A stretch of DNA of 64,000 nt from Bacteroidota bacterium (GTDB lineage: Bacteria; Bacteroidota; Bacteroidia; Bacteroidales; Paludibacteraceae). The notes below the pieces were generated by a model. That model was not told where the DNA came from, did not search any database, and worked only from the letters and a program-made list of their open reading frames with translations. This document shows positions 8,658-17,202 of the stretch, one piece after another; the first letter of the stretch is position 1, and every line of letters begins with the position of its first letter. The stretch lies in the NCBI GenBank assembly GCA_023391625.1, contig JAEWAN010000006.1, positions 558,001 through 622,000 on the forward strand, read 5' to 3'. The position numbers and the translations under genes are program-made.

Positions 8658-9878
8658 GTGAATCAGTGTAAAGAAAATCAGCTTATTTATATTGAGGATT
8701 TTGACTATGATCTTCCTGACGAAAGAATTGCCAAATTCCCTTTGTCCCGGAGAGACTCGTCAAAATTATTGGTATATAGAAACAATAAAATAGAAGAAGA
8801 TGTTTTTTCCGGTTTGGCTAAATATCTTCCGGAAGAATCTTTACTGGTTTATAATAATACGCGGGTGATCCATGCAAGGATGTTTTTTGAAAAACAGACG
8901 GGTGCACGGATTGAAATCTTTTGTCTTGAACCTTCATCACCTGCCGACTATGCCGTGTCACTGGGTGCGATCCGTACTTGCGAGTGGAAGTGTATGATTG
9001 GAAATCTGAAAAAATGGAAATCCGGTCTGCTTCAACGGGAGATACGGATAGGGGGCGAATCCTGTCTTTTGACGGCAGAACTGCTTGAAAGTAACTTAAA
9101 TACACATATTGTAAAATTTGCATGGGATAATGATAATGTGAGTTTTGCATCTATTCTGGAGCACGTGGGCGAACTGCCAATACCTCCTTATTTGCACCGG
9201 AGAACAGAAAAAAGTGACGAAGTGACCTACCAGACAGTATATTCGAAAATAGAAGGTTCTGTAGCTGCCCCTACGGCGGGTTTGCATTTTACACCTGAAG
9301 TTTTTGACAGTCTGAAAGAAAAAAATATCGAAACGGAAGAATTAACTCTGCATGTAGGAGCCGGTACTTTTCAGCCGGTAAAAACAGAAACTGTGAATGA
9401 TCATCAGATGCATGCCGAAATAATAGAGGTAAGTAAATCGGCCATAGAACATTTGATGAAGAAAACCGGACATGTTATTGCTGTGGGAACAACATCTGTC
9501 CGGACGCTTGAAAGTTTATATTACATAGGTCTGAAACTGATTGAAAATCCTTCCACAGACTCTTTTTATATTACCCAGTGGGAACCTTATGAGAAGCCTA
9601 CGGATATTCCGGCAGAACAATCTTTACAAGCCATTTTGGAATATCTGGATAAAAATAATCTGAAATCTATTCACGCATCGACCCGGATCATGATAAAACC
9701 GGGTTATCGTTTTAAGGTTGTCAATGGAATTATAACGAATTTCCACCAGCCTAAAAGCACTTTGCTGTTGCTGGTATCGGCTTTCGTAAAAGGGAACTGG
9801 AAAGATATTTACGCTTATGCGCTTTCGCACGGTTTTCGTTTCTTGAGTTATGGCGACAGCTCCTTGTTGCTGCCATAA
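8658..9878 (+). CDS. queA: S-adenosylmethionine:tRNA ribosyltransferase-isomerase (QueA family)
   Basis: A 406-residue enzyme expected to transfer and isomerise the ribosyl part of SAM onto 7-aminomethyl-7-deazaguanine in tRNA, giving epoxyqueuosine. Family motifs include NNTRVIHARM, APTAGLHFTPEV, HVGAGTFQPV near the middle, GTTSVRTLES and the C-terminal NFHQPKSTLLLLV. The open frame extends upstream to 8469 across the divergent gene, but the -7 box at 8623-8630 puts transcription start near 8637, so the GTG at 8658 is the best start. At 406 residues it is longer than the roughly 345-residue classical QueA. It may be the longer Bacteroidetes QueA-like paralogue, whose exact substrate is less certain. 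Confidence 0.88.
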   Translation: MNQCKENQLIYIEDFDYDLPDERIAKFPLSRRDSSKLLVYRNNKIEEDVFSGLAKYLPEESLLVYNNTRVIHARMFFEKQTGARIEIFCLEPSSPADYAVSLGAIRTCEWKCMIGNLKKWKSGLLQREIRIGGESCLLTAELLESNLNTHIVKFAWDNDNVSFASILEHVGELPIPPYLHRRTEKSDEVTYQTVYSKIEGSVAAPTAGLHFTPEVFDSLKEKNIETEELTLHVGAGTFQPVKTETVNDHQMHAEIIEVSKSAIEHLMKKTGHVIAVGTTSVRTLESLYYIGLKLIENPSTDSFYITQWEPYEKPTDIPAEQSLQAILEYLDKNNLKSIHASTRIMIKPGYRFKVVNGIITNFHQPKSTLLLLVSAFVKGNWKDIYAYALSHGFRFLSYGDSSLLLP

Positions 9879-9913
9879 TTTGGGTTACAATGTTCTGCTT
9901 AACAACTCTTTTG

Positions 9914-9944
9914 TTGCATTGGCCATTGTTTTTTTTTATTTTTG
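9914..9944 (+). promoter_or_regulatory. Promoter for guaA (-33 TTG, -7 TATTTTTG)
   Basis: TTG at 9914-9916 and TATTTTTG at 9937-9944 are separated by 20 bp, which fits the Bacteroidetes -33/-7 arrangement. The predicted start leaves a leader of about 55 nt before guaA at 10006. Confidence 0.68.
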
Positions 9945-10005
9945 CAGCGTTTTAGTTGAGAAAGGTCAAATATTTGAAACACCATAAACAGGTAATACAT
10001 AAAAC

Positions 10006-11526
10006 ATGTTTGAAAAAATTATCATTCTTGATTTTGGTTCGCAAACCACACAATTAATCGGGCGTCGTTTACGGGAGCTGAATGAATATTGTGAAATTGT
10101 TCCGTATAATAAGTTTCCTGAAAAAACGGAAAATGTAAAAGGAGTTATTCTTTCCGGTAGTCCTTATTCTGTTTACGATCCGGCTGCGTTCAAGGCCGAT
10201 TTGTCTGCGATTCGGGGTAAATTTCCGGTACTCGGAATTTGTTACGGAGCTCAATATATAGCTTATACTTCAGGAGGAAAAGTGCAACCTGCCAATTCCC
10301 GTGAATACGGACGGGCTAATCTGTCGTATATTGACGGTGCGGATCCTCTGTTTAAAAATATCCACGAAGGATCTCAGATTTGGATGTCGCATGGCGATAG
10401 CATAACCGATCTGCCTGGGTCTTTCAAAAAAATAGCCAGTACGAACGATGTCCTTAATGCTGCTTATAAAGTGGAAGGCGAAAGTACATGGGGAGTACAG
10501 TTTCATCCGGAAGTTTTCCATACGCTGGATGGATTGAAGTTGCTGGAAAATTTCCTGGACATCTGCGGTGCTTCACGTAATTGGTCTCCTGCTTCATTTG
10601 TGGAATCAACCGTGAAAGAACTGAAAGAACAGCTCGGCGATGATAAAGTTGTTCTGGCTTTGTCCGGTGGGGTGGATTCTTCAGTTGCAGCTGTGTTGCT
10701 GAACAAAGCAATCGGTAAAAACCTGACTTGTGTTTTTGTGGATCATGGCTTATTGCGTAAGAATGAGTTTGAAAATGTAATGCGTGATTATGAGCATTTG
10801 GGTCTTAATGTAATTGGAGTAAATGCTAAAGACCGCTTCTATAAAGCGTTGGCCGGTGTTTCCGATCCTGAAAAGAAACGTAAGATTATTGGGGCTGGAT
10901 TTATTGATGTTTTCGATGAAGAAGCTCATAAAATAAAAGATGTAAAATGGCTTGCCCAGGGTACAATTTATCCGGATATCATTGAGTCATTGTCTATCAC
11001 AGGCACAGTTATAAAATCTCACCATAATGTGGGTGGTCTGCCGGAAAAAATGAATCTGAAATTATGCGAACCGTTAAGACTTTTGTTTAAAGATGAGGTG
11101 AGACGCGTTGGTACGGAATTAGGTATGATGGAACACCTTATTAAGCGTCAGCCTTTCCCAGGTCCGGGTCTGGCAGTACGTATTCTCGGAGATATAACAG
11201 AAGAGAAAGTGCGTGTATTGCAAGAAGCAGATGACATTTTTATAAGCGGATTGCGTGAATGGAACTTGTACGATAAAGTATGGCAGGCAGGGGTAATTCT
11301 TCTGCCGGTACAGTCAGTCGGCGTAATGGGTGATGAACGGACTTATGAAAATGCAGTAGCTTTGCGTGCGGTTACGTCAACTGATGCTATGACGGCAGAC
11401 TGGGCTCAGCTTCCTTATGAATTCTTGGCGAAAGTTTCCAATGAAATAATTAATAAGGTAAGAGGAGTGAATAGGGTTGTGTATGATATCAGCTCAAAAC
11501 CGCCTGCAACAATTGAGTGGGAATAA
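10006..11526 (+). CDS. guaA: GMP synthase (glutamine-hydrolysing)
   Basis: A 506-residue enzyme converting XMP to GMP with glutamine and ATP. The class I amidotransferase domain (1-185) has the triad C79 (GICYGAQ), H167 and E169 (QFHPEV). The ATP pyrophosphatase domain starts with the PP-loop SGGVDSS at 220-226. The dimerisation domain has the conserved QPFPGPGLAVRILG segment and ends with the typical KPPATIEWE. Length and motif order are standard. tatD follows after 30 bp on the same strand and may be co-transcribed. Confidence 0.97.
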   Translation: MFEKIIILDFGSQTTQLIGRRLRELNEYCEIVPYNKFPEKTENVKGVILSGSPYSVYDPAAFKADLSAIRGKFPVLGICYGAQYIAYTSGGKVQPANSREYGRANLSYIDGADPLFKNIHEGSQIWMSHGDSITDLPGSFKKIASTNDVLNAAYKVEGESTWGVQFHPEVFHTLDGLKLLENFLDICGASRNWSPASFVESTVKELKEQLGDDKVVLALSGGVDSSVAAVLLNKAIGKNLTCVFVDHGLLRKNEFENVMRDYEHLGLNVIGVNAKDRFYKALAGVSDPEKKRKIIGAGFIDVFDEEAHKIKDVKWLAQGTIYPDIIESLSITGTVIKSHHNVGGLPEKMNLKLCEPLRLLFKDEVRRVGTELGMMEHLIKRQPFPGPGLAVRILGDITEEKVRVLQEADDIFISGLREWNLYDKVWQAGVILLPVQSVGVMGDERTYENAVALRAVTSTDAMTADWAQLPYEFLAKVSNEIINKVRGVNRVVYDISSKPPATIEWE

Positions 11527-11556
11527 TGATATTTTCGTATTGATTCCTATAGAATA

Positions 11557-12336
11557 ATGATAGATACCCATTCTCATATATATGATGAGGCTTTCGATGC
11601 GGATCGTGAAGAGGTGATATTGCGAGCTAAAGGAGCCGGTGTAACAAAAATTATTCTTCCTAATGTAGATGATGAATCCCTGCCGGGGATGTTGCGCTTG
11701 CAACAGGATAATCCCGGTTATTGTTATGCAGCGATAGGTCTGCATCCTACAAGCGTGAAAGAAGATTATCATGCTGCTTTGGAGCTGGTGGGGAAAGAGC
11801 TGAAGATGAGGGATTATGTTGCTATCGGTGAGATAGGTATCGATTTGTACTGGGATAAAACGTACTTCAAACAACAGGAATTTGTGTTCCGACGTCAGAT
11901 AGAATGGGCGTTGGAATATGGACTTCCTGTCATAATTCATGTCCGTGACTCTTTCCGGGAAACAATGGATTCATTGTCTTCTTTTCGGAATCAGGGATTG
12001 ACCGGAGTCTTTCATAGTTTTACCGGTACGGCGGAGGAAGCTGCGGAAGTGATAGATTTCGGAGGATTCCGGTTAGGGGTAAATGGAATAGCTACATTTA
12101 AAAATTCTCATTTAAGGGATGTTTTGCGGTCGGTGGATATAGAGCATATTTTGTTGGAAACAGATGCTCCGTATTTAACTCCGGTGCCTTTCCGGGGAAA
12201 AAGGAATGAAAGCAGTTATCTGCGATATGTCGCGGAACAGTTGTCCGCTGTTTACAATATGTCTGTGGATAATATCGATCGTATTACGACAAAAAACGCA
12301 CTAAATACATTTAAAAAATTGTTAAAACCCTTTTAG
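11557..12336 (+). CDS. tatD: TatD-family metal-dependent DNase
   Basis: A 259-residue TIM-barrel hydrolase of the TatD/YcfH group, credited with 3'-5' exonuclease or D-aminoacyl-tRNA deacylase-like activity in different members. Metal ligands are visible: H5 and H7 (DTHSH), E92 (GEIGID), H128 (IIHVRD), H153 (VFHSFTG) and D203 (ETDAPYLTP). Length is typical. The gene lies 30 bp downstream of guaA. It could be assigned to ycfH, tatD or yjjV; sequence alone does not separate these paralogues. Confidence 0.92.
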   Translation: MIDTHSHIYDEAFDADREEVILRAKGAGVTKIILPNVDDESLPGMLRLQQDNPGYCYAAIGLHPTSVKEDYHAALELVGKELKMRDYVAIGEIGIDLYWDKTYFKQQEFVFRRQIEWALEYGLPVIIHVRDSFRETMDSLSSFRNQGLTGVFHSFTGTAEEAAEVIDFGGFRLGVNGIATFKNSHLRDVLRSVDIEHILLETDAPYLTPVPFRGKRNESSYLRYVAEQLSAVYNMSVDNIDRITTKNALNTFKKLLKPF

Positions 12337-12416
12337 GGTGAAATAAAAGGGAGCTAAATCGCGTTCTTAAGCAAGAGAAAAAAGAATAAATGTAATCGTA
12401 TTTCATAATTTTTTTT

Positions 12417-12424
12417 TATCTTGC
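12417..12424 (+). promoter_or_regulatory. Probable -7 box for tRNA-Ser
   Basis: TATCTTGC resembles TAnnTTTG with two mismatches at the end and lies 10 bp before the mature tRNA 5' end, after a run of nine T. Confidence 0.35.
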
Positions 12425-12434
12425 GCCCAATTTC

Positions 12435-12524
12435 GGAGAGGTGCTCGAGTGGTTGAAGAGGCACGCCTGGAAAGCGTGTATACGGTGTGGAACCGTATCG
12501 AGAGTTCGAATCTCTTCCTCTCCG
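12435..12524 (+). tRNA. tRNA-Ser(GGA)
   Basis: A 90-nt class II tRNA. The acceptor arms GGAGAGG (12435-12441) and CCTCTCC (12517-12523) pair fully and G at 12524 is the serine-type discriminator. The anticodon stem CACGC/GCGTG encloses the loop CTGGAAA with anticodon GGA at 12469-12471, reading UCC and UCU. A long variable arm (ATACGGT...ACCGTAT) is diagnostic of serine/leucine/tyrosine tRNAs, and the T loop is TTCGAAT. The CCA end is not encoded, so nucleotidyltransferase addition is required. Confidence 0.97.
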
Positions 12525-12592
12525 CAATTTGATTTGTACAACATGAAATAATAAAATAAAAACAAAAAATCAGAAATCTAAAAAGACAAGAA

Positions 12593-13414
12593 ATGAAAAA
12601 GGTATTTGCAATTTTATCAATCGTGGCAATTTGCAGTTATGGAATTCCCGTTAGTATATTGGCGCAAAACGAAGTAGCTTCAACAGAAGTTGATTCTGTA
12701 GCAGCTGCTAACGATTCAGTTGTAGCTAATGAAAACATAGAAGTAGTTAGTTTATCCGTTGCTGCAGAAGAAATAGAAGAAGGTGGTTTACATAAAAGCC
12801 TGAAACAAAAATTTATTGAAGGGGATGCTATCTGGATGACTCCTGTGGCTCTCTGTTTGATTCTTGGTTTAGCTCTTTGTATTGAACGTATTGTTTATCT
12901 TAGCCTTTCTTCAACTAACACTAAAAAATTATTACAAAACATAGATGACGCCTGGGATAAAGGTGGTGTTCAGGCTGCAATGAATGTATGCCGCGATACT
13001 CGTGGCCCTGTTGCTTCTATTTTTTATCAGGGACTTTCTCGTTATGATGAAGGTGCTGATGTAGTTGAAAAAACAGTAGCAGCTTATGGTGGCGTTCAGC
13101 TTGGTTTGTTAGAAAAGAACCTGACCTGGATTTCTTTGTTTATCGCTCTTTCTCCAAGTTTAGGGTTCTTGGGTACTGTAATCGGTATGATTCAGGCTTT
13201 TGACAAAATCCAACAAGTTGGTGATATCTCTCCTACTGTTGTAGCAGGTGGTATGAAAGTGGCTCTTTTGACAACCGTATTCGGTCTTATCGTAGCAATG
13301 ATTCTTCAAGTATTTTTTAACTATATTCTTACATTGGTTGAAGGTTTGACTAATGACATGGAAGATTCTTCTATCTCATTACTTGACATCGTTGTGAAAC
13401 ATTCTGAAAAATAA
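12593..13414 (+). CDS. exbB: MotA/TolQ/ExbB proton channel protein with N-terminal extension
   Basis: A 273-residue inner-membrane subunit of a TonB-type proton-driven motor. It begins with a signal-like segment (1-24, ending ILAQ) and an acidic, Ala/Val-rich stretch (25-65), an extension common in Bacteroidetes ExbB. The three ExbB helices follow at about 83-104, 178-200 and 220-246. The family signature is clear at SPSLGFLGTVIGMIQAF and in GGMKVALLTTVFGL. It opens a four-gene cluster with a small membrane protein and two exbD genes. No clear -7 box was found between it and the tRNA gene. Confidence 0.92.
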   Translation: MKKVFAILSIVAICSYGIPVSILAQNEVASTEVDSVAAANDSVVANENIEVVSLSVAAEEIEEGGLHKSLKQKFIEGDAIWMTPVALCLILGLALCIERIVYLSLSSTNTKKLLQNIDDAWDKGGVQAAMNVCRDTRGPVASIFYQGLSRYDEGADVVEKTVAAYGGVQLGLLEKNLTWISLFIALSPSLGFLGTVIGMIQAFDKIQQVGDISPTVVAGGMKVALLTTVFGLIVAMILQVFFNYILTLVEGLTNDMEDSSISLLDIVVKHSEK

Positions 13415-13444
13415 TCCAATCTTTTGTAAAGAATAAATTAAATT

Positions 13445-13927
13445 ATGAACGATAAAATATTAAAAATAGCCACCAATATTTTTACTATTTTACTTCTGAT
13501 AGTATCGATAGTTCTGGTAGGTATGATCTACATTGGACCATCTGAAGAAATTATCAATGAAGTAAGTGGTGACAAGTCATTGGTCCCCGGAGCTACAGAT
13601 GCTCTGATCTATTGGGTATATGCATTGCTTATCGCAACGGCTTGTGTAACAATTATATTTGCTGTTGTAAAATTTGTCAAGAATTTAATCTCGAATCCTA
13701 AAGGTTCCATTAAGACTATTGTTACTCTTGTTGCTTTTGTCTTGATTTTTATTATCACTTGGAATCTGGGATCTCCTGATAAAATATCTATCCTTGGATA
13801 CGAAGGAAACCAGAATGAAGGTTTTTGGGCGCAATTGACAGATATGATTATATATACGTGCTACACTCTATTTGCTTTAGTAGTTTTAGCAATTGTCGGA
13901 AGCCGTATTTATGTAAAACTTAAATAA
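13445..13927 (+). CDS. Uncharacterised four-helix membrane protein in the exb operon
   Basis: I do not recognise a named family. The 160-residue protein has four predicted transmembrane helices at about 11-30, 53-77, 90-107 and 132-153. Two short soluble loops (31-52 and 108-131) contain GPSEEIINEV and GSPDKISILGYEGNQ. No cysteine pair, ATPase motif or lipobox is seen. It sits between exbB (30 bp upstream) and the first exbD (44 bp downstream), all on one strand, so a role as an accessory subunit or assembly factor of the ExbB/ExbD motor is a reasonable inference but unproven. Confidence 0.8.
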   Translation: MNDKILKIATNIFTILLLIVSIVLVGMIYIGPSEEIINEVSGDKSLVPGATDALIYWVYALLIATACVTIIFAVVKFVKNLISNPKGSIKTIVTLVAFVLIFIITWNLGSPDKISILGYEGNQNEGFWAQLTDMIIYTCYTLFALVVLAIVGSRIYVKLK

Positions 13928-13971
13928 TACAAAACGGGGAATCTAAGTTTCACGAATTGTAAAAATATTAT

Positions 13972-14559
13972 ATGGGAAAAAAGAAAAGAAAAGTACCGGG
14001 ATTAAATTCGAGTTCAATGGCCGATATCTCGTTCATACTTCTTATTTTCTTCCTTGTAACAACTAGTATGGATTCAAGCAAAGGATTGGCAAGACGTTTG
14101 CCGCCACCTTTGCCTCCTGAAGTTAAACCAGAAGATATTAATATCAAAAAACGTAATATCTTTGTGGTGAAAGTTAATAGCATGAATCAGCTGTTAGTTC
14201 AAGGGGAAATTATGGATGTGACACAACTCCGTGCGAAGGCGAAAGAGTTTATCAAGAACGAATATGATGATCCGAATTTTCCTGAAGTTACAATGGAGAC
14301 TATAGAGTATCTGGGTGAGGTTCCCGTTACAAAAGGACATGTAATCTCACTGCAAAACGACGTAGATACTCAATACCAGACCTATATTGAGGTACAGAAT
14401 GAACTGATCGCTGCGTACAATGAATTACGTAATGAATATGCCCAGCAACGTTTTAACAGGAAATTTGATGATCTTCCATTAGAGTTGCAGAAAGCTATTC
14501 AGAAAGTATATCCGCAAAAGATTTCAGAAGCAGAACCTAAAAATTACGGAGGAAAGTAA
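13972..14559 (+). CDS. exbD: ExbD/TolR family biopolymer transport protein (first copy)
   Basis: A 195-residue ExbD-type subunit with a short basic cytoplasmic start (MGKKKRKVPG), one transmembrane helix at about 17-33 carrying the conserved proton-relay Asp at D18 (MADISFILLIFFLVTTSM), then a periplasmic domain. The region after the helix is proline-rich (RLPPPLPPEVKPE). A Tyr/Gln/Asn-rich segment late in the periplasmic domain (residues 120-165) makes it longer than the 140-residue standard. It is separated by 3 bp from a second exbD, suggesting a heteromeric ExbD pair. Confidence 0.92.
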   Translation: MGKKKRKVPGLNSSSMADISFILLIFFLVTTSMDSSKGLARRLPPPLPPEVKPEDINIKKRNIFVVKVNSMNQLLVQGEIMDVTQLRAKAKEFIKNEYDDPNFPEVTMETIEYLGEVPVTKGHVISLQNDVDTQYQTYIEVQNELIAAYNELRNEYAQQRFNRKFDDLPLELQKAIQKVYPQKISEAEPKNYGGK

Positions 14560-14562
14560 AAT

Positions 14563-15033
14563 ATGGCAAAAATTAGAAAAGACCAGCAGAGAGAGACTCC
14601 TGAAATGAGTACCTCATCATTGCCTGATATTATTTTCATGTTTTTGTTCTTCTTTATGATGATTACTACAATGAAGGAAGTGACTTATAAAGTAGTAATC
14701 CGTCCTCCTCAGGCAACTGAAGTTCAGAAGTTGGAAAATAAATCATTAGTACGTTATGTATATATCGGAAAGCCTACTCAGGAATATCAGAAGGTATTCG
14801 GTTCTGAAACACGTATTCAGTTGGGCGATGCTTTTGCAGATATTAATCAGTTGGAAGATTTTATCGTACGTGAACGTAGTGCGATGAATGAAGAAGACCA
14901 GAATATGATGACTGTTTCTATTAAGGCAGACAAAGATACCCGAATGGGTGTTGTTACTGATGTGAAGCAGGCATTACGTAATGCTTACGCATTGAAAATT
15001 AATTATGCTGCAGTGCAAAAAGCGAATAATTAA
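14563..15033 (+). CDS. exbD: ExbD/TolR family biopolymer transport protein (second copy)
   Basis: A 156-residue ExbD-type subunit with one helix at about 22-37 starting SLPDIIFMFLFFFMM; D22 is the conserved proton-relay aspartate. The periplasmic part ends with the usual DVKQALRNAYALKINYA strand-helix. It starts 3 bp after the first exbD and is the last gene of the exb cluster, followed by a strong terminator. The two ExbD copies differ clearly in length and sequence, so they are not a recent duplication. Confidence 0.92.
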   Translation: MAKIRKDQQRETPEMSTSSLPDIIFMFLFFFMMITTMKEVTYKVVIRPPQATEVQKLENKSLVRYVYIGKPTQEYQKVFGSETRIQLGDAFADINQLEDFIVRERSAMNEEDQNMMTVSIKADKDTRMGVVTDVKQALRNAYALKINYAAVQKANN

Positions 15034-15053
15034 TTTTTAGATTCAAATAATAT

Positions 15054-15087
15054 AAAAGTCAGGCCGGAATTTTCCGGCCTGACTTTT
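15054..15087 (+). terminator. Rho-independent terminator after the exb operon
   Basis: A 16-bp perfect stem (15054-15069 with 15072-15087, core GTCAGGCCGGAA / TTCCGGCCTGAC) with a 2-nt loop is followed by further T residues. Confidence 0.92.
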
Positions 15088-15133
15088 TTTATAATATTTT
15101 TATAGCTTTTGGAGAAGATCGTGCTGTTTGTCT

Positions 15134-15141
15134 TATTTTTG
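15134..15141 (+). promoter_or_regulatory. -7 box for the 15189 outer-membrane protein
   Basis: TATTTTTG is an exact TAnnTTTG match 47 bp before the start codon. A TTTTG at 15107-15111, about 22 bp upstream, may be the -33 element. Confidence 0.6.
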
Positions 15142-15188
15142 TTTAAATAGCTTTTTTTACGAGTTGTAACCTTTATAAATCAATACTT

Positions 15189-16508
15189 ATGAAATTGAAA
15201 CATTATTTTCTGGGGATATTATTTTTAGGGTTTACCTGGGGAACTTCTGCCCAGAATAATTACAGGCATGGCTATATCATTACTAATGATAATGATACGG
15301 TTTATGGCTGGATTGACTTCCGTACAGACCAGCAGAACTTTCTCCGTTGTAGTTTTAAATCCTCTCTGGATGAGGTTTCGGTGCAGACCTATCTGCCTTC
15401 TCAAATAGCTGGTTATCGTTTTATTGAGGAAGGTAAATTTTATGTAAGCCGGACTATTCATTTAGAGAATGTAACTTTTAATCAGGTCTTTTTAGAATTC
15501 TTGCTGCAAGGGAATAAAAATTTGTATTATTATAATGATGAAAAAAGCTTAGTGGAATATTATTTGTTTGAGGATGAGTCGGGAAATATGATTCCAATAT
15601 CAAAAAAGCCGGATGAGTTATTGGCTGTTCTGGGTGACAGGGAACGTTTTTCCCATATGGATAAAGCTACTTATGTGACGATTCAGGACAATAAATACAA
15701 GGGAGTCCTTACTTATTTGTTTAAAGAGCAGCCGGAATTGAAAAAAGATATAGAGCAGCTGCCTTTTAGACGTGCGGAAATGGTTGAGTTAGCCAAAAGC
15801 TACCATGATTTGACTTGTGAACCGGGGACGGAATGTATTATTTTTGAAAATGATTATAAACGCCGGTTTGCTGAGGTTGATTTTTCTTTGTATGGAGGGG
15901 TACAGTATGCTATGTTTTCTACCCGTCAGGTCAAGGTGGGCTTTGAAACGGTTTATCCGGTGAATTCTTATTTCCCTGTTATTGGTGGTCAGATAAATTT
16001 ATTTGCTCCACGCTGGACTCGTTTTGTAGGTTTGCAAATGGATCTTTCATTAACTGGGTTGAGCGGCACGAATGACATGACGCAGGAGTTTAAAACTTAT
16101 TGGCATCATGAGAAGTATAGCATGAGAACATTGATGTTTGATGGCAAACTGGGTGTAAAGTTCCAATATCCTAAAGGTCGGGTTCGTCCTACATTGGAAG
16201 CCGGAGGAAACTTTGTCGCTTTTTTTGACCGTTTTACTACTTCCGAGATTACGACGACAAATAAAATTTCCGGTTCTGTAAAAACACGAACAGAAGATAA
16301 TAAAATTCCAATGGAAACAACTTACTTTGGTTGGCACTGTGCTGCCGGACTGAATTTTATGTTGAATGAAAGCAGTTTTATATTATTCCGGGTATCGTAT
16401 GAGGATAATTATGGATATGGCTTTTCGTATGATATAAATGGAGCTGAAAGAACTGATTATTACGATAGAATCAGAATGTTGCAATTAAAAGTAGGATATA
16501 GTTTTTAA
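15189..16508 (+). CDS. Secreted outer-membrane beta-barrel-like protein, function unknown
   Basis: A 439-residue protein with a Sec signal peptide (1-21, ending TSAQ). The first half (25-220) begins with a beta-rich domain (HGYIITNDNDTVYGWIDF) seen in many Bacteroidetes proteins of unknown role. The second half (225-439) has alternating aromatic/hydrophobic strands such as FSLYGGVQYAMF, FVGLQMDLSLTGL and a final LQLKVGYSF. Ending in an aromatic residue suggests an outer-membrane barrel. It stands alone between a terminator/promoter and the convergent DUF3332 gene. No substrate can be inferred. Confidence 0.75.
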   Translation: MKLKHYFLGILFLGFTWGTSAQNNYRHGYIITNDNDTVYGWIDFRTDQQNFLRCSFKSSLDEVSVQTYLPSQIAGYRFIEEGKFYVSRTIHLENVTFNQVFLEFLLQGNKNLYYYNDEKSLVEYYLFEDESGNMIPISKKPDELLAVLGDRERFSHMDKATYVTIQDNKYKGVLTYLFKEQPELKKDIEQLPFRRAEMVELAKSYHDLTCEPGTECIIFENDYKRRFAEVDFSLYGGVQYAMFSTRQVKVGFETVYPVNSYFPVIGGQINLFAPRWTRFVGLQMDLSLTGLSGTNDMTQEFKTYWHHEKYSMRTLMFDGKLGVKFQYPKGRVRPTLEAGGNFVAFFDRFTTSEITTTNKISGSVKTRTEDNKIPMETTYFGWHCAAGLNFMLNESSFILFRVSYEDNYGYGFSYDINGAERTDYYDRIRMLQLKVGYSF

Positions 16509-16561
16509 AATCAAGTTATTTCTTGTTTTAGTTCACTTTTTATTTTGAAGCAGAATAAAAA

Positions 16562-16585
16562 AACGGGAAGGTTATCCTTCCCGTT
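16562..16585 (-). terminator. Terminator of the DUF3332 gene
   Basis: A 10-bp perfect hairpin (AACGGGAAGG / CCTTCCCGTT, loop TTAT) is preceded on the plus strand by a run of A, which gives the U tract for the minus-strand transcript. Confidence 0.85.
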
Positions 16586-16614
16586 GCCATATATAACTGA
16601 ATTTGTATTCTAAC

Positions 16615-17160
16615 TTATTTCGCAGCAAAATAAGTGGAGCTTTCTATCGCCTGACGGAATGCCACTACACCGTTAGCAGAAAGTTCTACTTGCTTTTCTT
16701 CCCCGTTTGGCATATATACGATTGCATTTTCATCCTCTATCTTGATCAGTTTCACAGAATCTTGATCATTAACAGAACTCCAGATGTTTGATTCTTCATC
16801 ATAAATAAGGCTCATTTCTTTACCTTGTTCATTAGTGATGTTATATCCGTTTTCAGTTGTTTCAACGGTGTATAGGCCATTTTCGCCCTGAACTTCTTTA
16901 ACGGTACCTGCCGCCAACGGATTGCTTCCTGTCCAGAATTCAATTGAGTTTACTACAACGACGTCTGCAAATACGCATAATTCATATACAGGTAAAATCC
17001 ACATAGCAATGAAGACCAGTTCATTTACCCACTTATTTCCAATGGTGTTGTTCCATGAATATAGTTTGTTTGATAATCCGAAGGATCCGATACATGAGGT
17101 TAAGGAAATACTACCTACAAGTGTCAACGCAATAGCTACTGTAAAAACTTTCTTTTTCAT
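16615..17160 (-). CDS. DUF3332 family lipoprotein
   Basis: A 181-residue protein. I choose the ATG at 17160 because it opens a lipoprotein signal peptide (MKKKVFTVAIALTLVG, lipobox LTSC with C23) and lies just downstream of a -7 box at 17195-17202; the longer upstream frame would run through that promoter. After the signal comes a conserved hydrophobic segment (about 47-70, ELVFIAMWILPVYELCVFAD), then a soluble beta-rich domain with repeated Gly/Glu/Asn turns. These features match DUF3332, a bacterial envelope family of unknown function. It has its own terminator and promoter, so it is monocistronic. Confidence 0.85.
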   Translation of the reverse strand: MKKKVFTVAIALTLVGSISLTSCIGSFGLSNKLYSWNNTIGNKWVNELVFIAMWILPVYELCVFADVVVVNSIEFWTGSNPLAAGTVKEVQGENGLYTVETTENGYNITNEQGKEMSLIYDEESNIWSSVNDQDSVKLIKIEDENAIVYMPNGEEKQVELSANGVVAFRQAIESSTYFAAK

Positions 17161-17194
17161 AAATAAGTGTTGTTTAAAATTTGTAATTATGTAA

Positions 17195-17202
17195 CAAAAG
17201 TA
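17195..17202 (-). promoter_or_regulatory. -7 box for the DUF3332 gene
   Basis: CAAAAGTA on the plus strand is TACTTTTG read leftward, an exact TAnnTTTG box 35 bp before the ATG at 17160. Confidence 0.6.
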
